Source of the DNA: Cryomorphaceae bacterium
Lineage (GTDB): Bacteria > Bacteroidota > Bacteroidia > Flavobacteriales > Crocinitomicaceae
Length of the DNA stretch: 29,366 bases
NCBI GenBank assembly: GCA_021298235.1
Contig: JAJTDX010000053.1
Span: 1-29,366, forward strand
Reading direction: 5' to 3'
Below are positions 23,980 through 29,366 of this stretch, piece by piece. Every line of letters begins with the position of its first letter. Positions within the stretch are counted from its first letter, which is position 1. The position numbers and the translations under genes are program-made. The notes below the pieces were generated by a model. It saw only the letters and a program-made list of their open reading frames with translations. It did not search any database and was not told where the DNA came from.

Positions 23980-25017
23980 ATGAGAACAGTATTCATCTTG
24001 TTGAGCTTATTATTGTCTACCATTGGATTTGCCCAACAGGACAAACATTACAGCATGTGGAACGAAAATCTATCTACCCTAAATGCAGGAGCTACTGGTG
24101 TGATGAATGAAGATGTTCGACTTTTGGCCAATTACCGAATGCAATGGCTAACCCTTAGCGGACTTCCATTCAATTCAGGTACATTCAGCTTCGATGGAAA
24201 GATTAAATTGACAAATTCTTACAACACCATTGGGGTAGGCGTAAATTTCACCAACGACCAAACCGGGGATACCCGTATAATGTCTAACGTTGTCTCGGTA
24301 CCGGTTGCATTCAACATAGCACTCGATCGAATGAACTTTATCAGTGTGGGTCTTGCACCAGGTTTTTACATGCAGAGTTTTACTCCCGGAAACCAGACCT
24401 GGGACAATCAATGGAACGGCGAAGAATTTGACCAGTCCATTCCAAATCCAGAGTATTTTATAAACAAGGCCTCTGCATTCGATATGGGAGCGGGGATTTA
24501 TTACCAATACATCATGGATGAAAACACCCATGTGAAGGGAGGAATTTCCATGAATCACATTAATGGTCCGAATTTGAGTTACCTTGGCATGAACACGGGT
24601 TTGTTTCGCAACATCAACTTTATGATTAGTGGGAATAAATTCAGTACTCTAAGAAAATTTGGAATTTCTCCGCAAGCACTGTTCTCTTTTTATGGGCCCA
24701 ATTACAATCTATTACTTGGTTCTTATTTTGACCATGAATTGTTTGAAAGCTCAGAACGAACAGATTATGTCCAGCGGTCTTTTCTTTCGTATGGAATATT
24801 TATGCGTTGGAACGATGCTTTGATTGGATCGATTGCATACAAGTTAAATGCGTTCAAAATTGGCGTAAGTTATGACCTTAACTTTTCTCCACTTAAAACA
24901 ATTACAAAAAGTGTGGGTGCAGTTGAGTTCTTCTTGAAATACAGCGCACTTGTTGATCGCAGAGCCTACATTCACGACCGTAAGCTCTTCCGATGGAGAG
25001 GCAAAGGTAGAATGTAA
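23980..25017 (+). CDS. PorP/SprF-family type IX secretion outer-membrane protein
   Basis: 345 residues. Signal peptide MRTVFILLSLLLSTIGFAQ, then the family start QDKHYSMWNENLSTLNAGATG, followed by alternating strands of an outer-membrane beta-barrel (LLANYRMQWLTLSGLPF, GVGVNFTNDQTGDTR, SVGLAPGFYMQSF, GGISMNHIN). PorP/SprF proteins accompany type B (CHU_C) cargo and are needed for its surface attachment or secretion; SprF with SprB is the known example. The ATG is 3 bases after the stop of the PKD protein, so the two form a cargo-partner pair. Its stop is one base from the stop of the convergent desulfhydrase gene. Confidence 0.94.
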   Translation: MRTVFILLSLLLSTIGFAQQDKHYSMWNENLSTLNAGATGVMNEDVRLLANYRMQWLTLSGLPFNSGTFSFDGKIKLTNSYNTIGVGVNFTNDQTGDTRIMSNVVSVPVAFNIALDRMNFISVGLAPGFYMQSFTPGNQTWDNQWNGEEFDQSIPNPEYFINKASAFDMGAGIYYQYIMDENTHVKGGISMNHINGPNLSYLGMNTGLFRNINFMISGNKFSTLRKFGISPQALFSFYGPNYNLLLGSYFDHELFESSERTDYVQRSFLSYGIFMRWNDALIGSIAYKLNAFKIGVSYDLNFSPLKTITKSVGAVEFFLKYSALVDRRAYIHDRKLFRWRGKGRM

Positions 25018-25018
25018 A

Positions 25019-25948
25019 TCAACAAAACTTTTTTTGAGTTTGAAGAGCGATGTTTCTACCACCCTCTATTCCTCCCGTGTGTATAAACAAGATGCTTTCC
25101 TCATGTGTTGGATTATTTCGGCAGTGAGTCATCAAAGCGTACATTGCTTTTCCTGTATAAATGGGATCCAGAGGAACATTAGTCTCCAAATAAAATTGCT
25201 CCATGAAATCCAAGAGCTCAGAAGTAAATTTTCCGTATCCCCCAAAATGAAAATCATTCAGCACATGTACATGTGAAAGTATCTCTGAAGTCCACTCCTG
25301 ATCAAAACCAGATCGATTCAAGAGAATCCGCATTTCATTTAGCGAGTCATAACCTTTAATCACCGGAACTACCTCCAAGACAGCTTGGTCGGGTAAAACG
25401 GATGCTATTCCGCAAGAAGTCGTTGAGGTTCCCTGTGCGACAAAAACTCGATCAAAGCTGCCTTCACATTCAGAAAGTATCTCTTGACAACCAATAATCC
25501 CGTAATAATTCGCTCCGCCCTCCGGAACAATATGCATATTGGGAAAGCGAGCATGCAAATCACCAAGAAAGGTTTCATCCGTTTTTAAATCATAATCTTG
25601 TCGTGACACAAAATGGAGCTCCATTCCCAAAGCTTGACATTTACTAAGAAGCAGGTTACTTTCAGCATCTAGCTCATTTCCGCGAACCAAACCAACCGAT
25701 TTCATTCCCATTGAATTACAGACTGATGCCGAAGCGAGTAAATGATTGGAATAAGCCCCACCAAATGTCAAAATACCCGAAAGTTTCTTTTCGTATGCAA
25801 ACGCAATATTTAACTTTAGTTTACGCCACTTATTCCCTGAGACCAATGGATCAATGAGATCGTCTCTTTTAATGAACAATTTTTTAGATGTGTTGTTAAC
25901 AAAGGAGGGGTGTATTCGCTGAACTTTTGATTTTGAAAGATCGAACAT
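25019..25948 (-). CDS. PLP enzyme of the D-cysteine desulfhydrase / ACC deaminase family
   Basis: 309 residues, typical for this fold-type II PLP family. Motifs: FIKRDDLIDPLVSGNKWRKL with the PLP-binding Lys after SGN, LTFGGAYSNHLLASA, VPEGGANYYGIIG, and VAQGTSTTSCGIAS as the phosphate-binding loop, with IHTGGIEG near the end. Family members release ammonia and an oxo-acid from D-cysteine, ACC or similar small amino acids; the substrate cannot be told from sequence. It is convergent with PorP/SprF (one base between the stops, so no separate terminator) and divergent from DUF5522, with 30 bases between the starts. Confidence 0.9.
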   Translation of the reverse strand: MFDLSKSKVQRIHPSFVNNTSKKLFIKRDDLIDPLVSGNKWRKLKLNIAFAYEKKLSGILTFGGAYSNHLLASASVCNSMGMKSVGLVRGNELDAESNLLLSKCQALGMELHFVSRQDYDLKTDETFLGDLHARFPNMHIVPEGGANYYGIIGCQEILSECEGSFDRVFVAQGTSTTSCGIASVLPDQAVLEVVPVIKGYDSLNEMRILLNRSGFDQEWTSEILSHVHVLNDFHFGGYGKFTSELLDFMEQFYLETNVPLDPIYTGKAMYALMTHCRNNPTHEESILFIHTGGIEGGRNIALQTQKKFC

Positions 25949-25965
25949 ATCTCTGTAGATTCAAT

Positions 25966-25973
25966 TACTTTTG
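25966..25973 (+). promoter_or_regulatory. Candidate -7 box for DUF5522
   Basis: TACTTTTG is an exact TAnnTTTG match ending 5 bases before the ATG at 25979. No TTTG stands at 19 bases upstream. If it is the promoter, the transcript would start almost at the start codon. Confidence 0.45.
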
Positions 25974-25978
25974 ATGCT

Positions 25979-26170
25979 ATGGACAATGACTTGTCTGGTT
26001 TTTCTAAACGTCCGCAACTGGAGGAGGATGATTACTACCTCAGTCCGGAAGGATACATCATCTTTACCGAAAAGTACCATCTGAAAAGAGGTTATTGCTG
26101 TAAAAGCGGATGTAAGCATTGCCCGTACGGATTTGACAAGAAAACCGGTAAAACCAAAAGTGATCAATAG
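25979..26170 (+). CDS. Small cysteine-rich DUF5522 protein
   Basis: 63 residues. The motif GYCCKSGCKHCPYGF (Cys40, 41, 45, 48) is the hallmark of DUF5522, a short Bacteroidota-type protein of unknown function; the cysteine spacing suggests binding of a metal or iron-sulfur cluster. The N-terminal half (YYLSPEGYIIFTEKYHLKRG) is also family-typical. No signal or membrane segment is present. An out-of-frame ATG at 25974 is not used. Its last 7 bases overlap the convergent acyltransferase gene. Confidence 0.85.
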   Translation: MDNDLSGFSKRPQLEEDDYYLSPEGYIIFTEKYHLKRGYCCKSGCKHCPYGFDKKTGKTKSDQ

Positions 26171-26706
26171 ACTCCTTTTTCGGGGTACTTGCCTTTAAAC
26201 TGAGACAAAACTGACTTGATATACTCAATATCCTTGTCTACATCACCCGTTGGTGTGAAAAGCGAATGAAATCCCCCCATTTTTCGTTCGTAATCCACAT
26301 AGGCAATATAGATTGGGACCTGCGCTTTAATGGCAATATAATAGAACCCTTTCTTCCAGTTCGGATTGTAACTTCTGGTTCCCTCAGGAGTAAAGATCAT
26401 GAACAATTCGTCACGTTCTTTAAAAAGCTGGACTGCGTAGTCAGTGAGATTATTGTTCTTTTTTCGGTCAACCGGAACCCCGCCCAATCCCTTTAGAATC
26501 CATCCCAGAGGAGGCACAAAAAGGTCCTTTTTGATCAAAACCTTTGGTTTCACACCATACATTACAAATGCCAAACGTCCCAGAACAAAATCCCAGTTTG
26601 AAGTATGCGGACCAACAACAATTACGCATTTCTTCACTCCTTCAGGCGTATGGGGATCAATTTTCCATCCAATAATTTTAAAGATCAAACGAGCTAAATA
26701 TTTCAT
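26164..26706 (-). CDS. PlsC-like 1-acylglycerol-3-phosphate acyltransferase family protein
   Basis: 180 residues. The acyltransferase motif HTSNWD (His34-x4-Asp39) lies inside VVGPHTSNWDFVLGRLAF, followed by VLIKKDLFVPPLGWILKGLGG and PVDRKKN, and the FTPEGTRS motif near 104-111 that binds the glycerol phosphate. This points to acyl transfer to lysophosphatidate or a related glycerolipid at the inner membrane, though small members of the family also acylate other lipids. It overlaps DUF5522 by 7 bases at the 3' ends. An exact TAACTTTG box and a GAGG precede its ATG. Confidence 0.88.
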   Translation of the reverse strand: MKYLARLIFKIIGWKIDPHTPEGVKKCVIVVGPHTSNWDFVLGRLAFVMYGVKPKVLIKKDLFVPPLGWILKGLGGVPVDRKKNNNLTDYAVQLFKERDELFMIFTPEGTRSYNPNWKKGFYYIAIKAQVPIYIAYVDYERKMGGFHSLFTPTGDVDKDIEYIKSVLSQFKGKYPEKGVY

Positions 26707-26710
26707 CCTC

Positions 26711-26718
26711 CAAAGTTA
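26711..26718 (-). promoter_or_regulatory. Candidate -7 box for the PlsC-like gene
   Basis: On the minus strand TAACTTTG matches TAnnTTTG exactly and is separated from the ATG by GAGG, which also looks like a ribosome binding site but touches the start codon. No TTTG is seen 19 bases upstream; the region there is the box of the divergent gene. Confidence 0.5.
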
Positions 26719-26737
26719 GGCATTAAACATTTCAACT

Positions 26738-26745
26738 TACCTTTG
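26738..26745 (+). promoter_or_regulatory. Candidate -7 box for the 451-residue protein
   Basis: TACCTTTG matches TAnnTTTG exactly and ends 4 bases before the GTG start at 26750. The -33 position (26715-26718) reads GTTA and falls within the box of the divergent gene. Distance to the start codon implies a leaderless or near-leaderless transcript if this box is used. Confidence 0.5.
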
Positions 26746-26749
26746 TCTG

Positions 26750-28105
26750 GTGGGCAGAGGAAAACAAATCTTAACCTTATTCGCCGGAGCACTCTCGCTC
26801 CTTGTCATGTGGGCCATTATGATTTCGGCCAAAACACTGCTCATGACAAATGAAAACAACAATTTACTTTACCTTCCCGAAAACGTAAATTATGCTATTC
26901 GTATCGATGGAAGAGAATTAGCTGAAGAAACGCTGTTTTCAATTTTTCTGGAGTCAAAAGATGAACAAGTACTGGAACTCATCCTGGAAAAACTTCGAAA
27001 ACAAGATGAAAGTGAAAAGAAGTTCAGTAACCTGGGCATTGATTATCTCTCTGATATCATTGTTTTTCAAATCGATGTAGAAGGGCGTTCTGTCGAAGGG
27101 TTTCTTTTCAATGTTTCCAATCCCGGACTCTTTAAAAAAGGGTTTGAAGAAAGCGATGTTGCTATTGCATGTTCAGAGGATGTAGGAGTCGTTTTGCTGG
27201 ATAATCGGAATGCTCCAGTCGGTGAAGAACGATTGACACTGATTTCAGAACGCATGCTCAGTAAACCTTCCAATGCGATTGATGCATATGACATTACCCG
27301 GAAGAAATCAGGAACATTTTTCGAAACCTTTACAAAAGGAACACTCTTCAACGAAGGGAGTATTTTTGGGCGATCAAACATTCATTTTGGACTAAGTGAT
27401 CTTGCACTCTTCATGAACGGACGGTTGGAGTTGAAAACCGGTCCCAACGTGCGTACTTTGAATAAAGTGCTCGAACCGAAGGGATTTCATTTTTCGGGCA
27501 CTCAACTTCCGCAAATTGCGGAAGATTCGATAAGTAGATGGCTTGGATCCTTTGGATTGAAATCACCTGAGATCGCCTCTGTCTCATTTAATCTTTTGGG
27601 AACGAATATCGTGAATCATTCATCCGGATTTTTCATTGTACCACAAATGGAATTACTCATTGAGACTAAAAAGGACTTCAGCATTGAAAAATTGATAGAC
27701 AATAGAAAGATTGCTTCCTATTTTGATTTCGAACGTGACAGTAACGCAGTTCGCATCCAAGATCAAACAATTTATTTCAAACAGCTCGATGAGAAAACTT
27801 TTTATCTGGGAATTACAGAGAATCCTACCCTATGGTCAGGGGCGGGAAAGGAACTGCTAAAAATACGTGGCAACCTTAAGCCCTGGACTAATATTTCCGG
27901 TGGAGGACTTGTATCTGCATTTCTGGAATTGATTCCGGAATACCGTGCGAGCAAAGTATTAAGCGACCACATTAATCAATTCGATGTTACCATCAGAACG
28001 GAAGGTAAATATGCCTATTTAAAAGGTCGTATGCTTTTTAAACAAAAGTACCACCCGCTAAATGAGCTGATTAAATTCTTATTGTTGGGTGAGTTTCTCG
28101 ATTAA
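26750..28105 (+). CDS. Membrane-anchored protein of unknown function
   Basis: 451 residues, starting with GTG. The next in-frame Met codons (residue 20 onward) lie inside or after the hydrophobic segment, so the GTG start is preferred because it gives basic residues (GRGKQ) before one N-terminal membrane helix (about 6-26). The rest is a large soluble domain, presumably periplasmic, with mixed alpha and beta character and repeated strand-like pieces (YLSDIIVFQIDVEG, VEGFLFNVSNPGLF, EIASVSFNLLGTN). I recognise no named family; its layout recalls large DUF-type periplasmic proteins of Bacteroidota. Divergent from the PlsC-like gene (43 bases between starts) and convergent with the BtuF-like gene, overlapping its 3' end by 27 bases. 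Confidence 0.8.
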   Translation: MGRGKQILTLFAGALSLLVMWAIMISAKTLLMTNENNNLLYLPENVNYAIRIDGRELAEETLFSIFLESKDEQVLELILEKLRKQDESEKKFSNLGIDYLSDIIVFQIDVEGRSVEGFLFNVSNPGLFKKGFEESDVAIACSEDVGVVLLDNRNAPVGEERLTLISERMLSKPSNAIDAYDITRKKSGTFFETFTKGTLFNEGSIFGRSNIHFGLSDLALFMNGRLELKTGPNVRTLNKVLEPKGFHFSGTQLPQIAEDSISRWLGSFGLKSPEIASVSFNLLGTNIVNHSSGFFIVPQMELLIETKKDFSIEKLIDNRKIASYFDFERDSNAVRIQDQTIYFKQLDEKTFYLGITENPTLWSGAGKELLKIRGNLKPWTNISGGGLVSAFLELIPEYRASKVLSDHINQFDVTIRTEGKYAYLKGRMLFKQKYHPLNELIKFLLLGEFLD

Positions 28106-28852
28106 CTCATTAAAATATTCCGGGGCCTTTTTTAATCTTGACCCATACCAACTAAACATTTCTCCATCAACTAGACAAACTTTTGAGGTTGGAAACCATT
28201 TTTTAAACTGGATAACATGTTCTTGATTGAACGGAAAAGGTTCAGTACTTAAAAACACAAAGTCTGGAGCATCCCATTTATCCGGCTGAACTTCAGGATA
28301 GCGTTCGGACAAACAAAAATTCACGAATCCCGATTCAATAAGCATGCTATTGATAAAGGTATTCTGACCAGCAACAAGAAAGGGATCTTTCCAGATAAAA
28401 TACAGTGCACTTCCCTCTATTTTTTTGATCGATTGGAAGGCGATCTCAATTCCCCGAACTAAGGACAAAGAGGGTTCCTCTCTGTCTATCAGCTTACCCA
28501 CACTCAAGATCATCTCTACAGAATCCTCCAAATTATTTACATCACTAATCCAAACCGGAGCGATTTTATTCAATTTCATGACATCCTCCAGGGTATTTTC
28601 TTCCTTGTTTGCAATAATCAGGTCAGGTTTTAGTGAGCCAACTTTTTCGAGTTGAATGTTCTTAGTACCCCCAATCCGAGGTTTTCCTTCAAACCACGTT
28701 TTAGGATGTATACAAAACTTTGTAATGCCAACAACCCTCTCACCGGCACCAAGATCATACAATAGCTCGGTTTGTGATGGAACCAAAGAAATTATTCGTT
28801 GCGGAACAGCTTTGAGCTCAACTTCTCGACCCAATTGATCTCTGAAGATCAT
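28079..28852 (-). CDS. BtuF-like helical-backbone binding protein without signal peptide
   Basis: 257 residues. The fold of vitamin B12 and metal-chelate binding proteins is evident: FRDQLGREVELKAVPQRIIS, LVPSQTELLYDLGAGERVVG, IGGTKNIQLEKVGSLKPDLII, and later FIWKDPFLVAGQNTFINSML and a C-terminal WYGSRLKKAPEYF. The protein begins directly with the first strand, with no signal peptide or lipobox, so as called it stays in the cytoplasm. No permease or ATPase gene is nearby. The ATG overlaps the cystathionine beta-synthase stop by 4 bases, so the two are probably co-translated. The ligand could be a cobamide or another tetrapyrrole or chelate; sequence alone does not decide. The 3' end overlaps the opposite gene by 27 bases. 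Confidence 0.84.
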   Translation of the reverse strand: MIFRDQLGREVELKAVPQRIISLVPSQTELLYDLGAGERVVGITKFCIHPKTWFEGKPRIGGTKNIQLEKVGSLKPDLIIANKEENTLEDVMKLNKIAPVWISDVNNLEDSVEMILSVGKLIDREEPSLSLVRGIEIAFQSIKKIEGSALYFIWKDPFLVAGQNTFINSMLIESGFVNFCLSERYPEVQPDKWDAPDFVFLSTEPFPFNQEHVIQFKKWFPTSKVCLVDGEMFSWYGSRLKKAPEYFNELIEKLTQQ

Positions 28853-29366
28853 GACATCGCAGAAATAATATCGTATTTAGTGACAATATGGTGCGTCCCA
28901 TTGGCAAGCTTTACTAAAGCTGCAGGAGTATCTTTATTGATTAACCTACATAAATCTTCAAGATGCGTACTCTCCTCTACTACAGGAAATCTCTGTTGCA
29001 TCACAGAAGAAATAGATGCATCTTTCAATTCAGGTGAATCTACAAGCAATTGATACAAATGGCTGTCATCGACTGAACCAACAAATTGATTGTCTTTAAG
29101 AACAGGAATTTGCGAAATACCGAACTTGCGCATCTTGGCTATCGCGTGAGACACCAATTCTTCTGCATATAAAGTTACAAGAGGAACATTGCCATGTTTA
29201 GCCACTAATTCACCTGCAGTTTTGAAGTTCTCCTCGAGAAATCCTCGCTCACGCATCCATTCGTCGTTGAAAATTTTTCCCACGTAGCGACTACCGTGAT
29301 CGTGAAAGAGAACCACAACCACATCCTCTTCGGACAATTGATCAGAAAGTTGTAGTACTCCTTTTA
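28849..29366 (-). CDS. Cystathionine beta-synthase, C-terminal part with two CBS domains (cut by window end)
   Basis: The frame is open to the window edge and gives about 172 residues; the 5' end is missing. It begins with the end of the PLP-enzyme domain (KGVLQLSDQLSEEDVVVVLF then HDHGSRYVGKIFNDEWM), close to the end of bacterial and yeast cystathionine beta-synthases. Two CBS motifs follow (SHAIAKMRKFGISQIPVLKD and HLEDLCRLINKDTPAALVKL), which usually bind adenosyl compounds and regulate the enzyme. The reaction is condensation of serine or O-acetylserine with homocysteine, or a related cysteine synthesis step. The stop overlaps the BtuF-like start by 4 bases. A TTG at 29337 is internal, not a start. 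Confidence 0.88.
   Translation of the reverse strand, partial: KGVLQLSDQLSEEDVVVVLFHDHGSRYVGKIFNDEWMRERGFLEENFKTAGELVAKHGNVPLVTLYAEELVSHAIAKMRKFGISQIPVLKDNQFVGSVDDSHLYQLLVDSPELKDASISSVMQQRFPVVEESTHLEDLCRLINKDTPAALVKLANGTHHIVTKYDIISAMS

Noticed and set aside
1..29366. tRNA, rRNA, CRISPR, insertion sequence, prophage, toxin-antitoxin genes
   Set aside because: No cloverleaf-like sequence, repeat-spacer array, transposase or phage protein was recognised while reading both strands.

Overview
The window looks like chromosomal DNA of a Bacteroidota bacterium, most likely order Flavobacteriales (a Crocinitomicaceae/Fluviicola-like lineage is a guess). The signs are a PorP/SprF type IX secretion protein next to a PKD-rich secreted protein with a gliding-motility-type C-terminal domain, a DoxX/BT_3928-type membrane protein, DUF1599 and DUF5522 proteins, and TAnnTTTG promoter boxes just upstream of several start codons. 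No tRNA, rRNA, CRISPR array, insertion sequence or prophage gene was seen.

Layout. 1-492 (minus) is the N-terminal two thirds of triosephosphate isomerase. 573-18357 (minus) is one compact run of 19 genes whose junctions are overlaps or gaps of at most 14 nt, closed by a hairpin terminator at 519-552. In transcription order it reads ParA, STAS, CheY, CheA, CheW, soluble PAS-PAS chemoreceptor, CheR, a histidine-kinase-like protein without the phospho-acceptor His, CheD, CheB, CheY, CheC, a receiver-PP2C phosphatase, two SiaB-like proteins, SiaC, an ABCG-type exporter with an N-terminal TerB-like region, a lipoprotein and a small secreted protein. 18468-20761 (minus) holds the DoxX-family protein and DUF1599. 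20820-21629 (plus) is dihydropteroate synthase. 21697-25017 (plus) is the PKD/CHU_C protein with PorP/SprF. 25019-28105 alternates a D-cysteine desulfhydrase-like enzyme, DUF5522, a PlsC-like acyltransferase and an unknown membrane-anchored protein. 28079-29366 (minus) is a signal-less BtuF-like binding protein behind the 3' end of cystathionine beta-synthase.

How the genes may work together. The large operon joins a full chemosensory pathway (receptor, CheA/W, CheR/B/C/D adaptation, two CheYs, a ParA that probably positions the array) to a SiaA/B/C-like phosphorylation switch. The phosphatase carries a receiver-like domain, so CheA could control it by phosphotransfer. SiaC keeps the phospho-threonine at residue 68, the position I recall for P. 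aeruginosa SiaC. No diguanylate cyclase (SiaD) is present. Where SiaD would be expected there is an ABC exporter, a lipoprotein and a secreted protein, and no flagellar gene is seen. My inference is a chemosensory system with an alternative output (export or cell-surface change) rather than a flagellar one. It contains two degenerate signalling proteins (a His-to-Asn histidine kinase and a SiaB paralogue without a glycine box), a CheW that stops early and a receptor without an ATG start. From memory, folP, DUF1599, BT_3928/DoxX and tpiA are neighbours in many Bacteroidota; here the 19-gene operon sits between the DoxX gene and tpiA.
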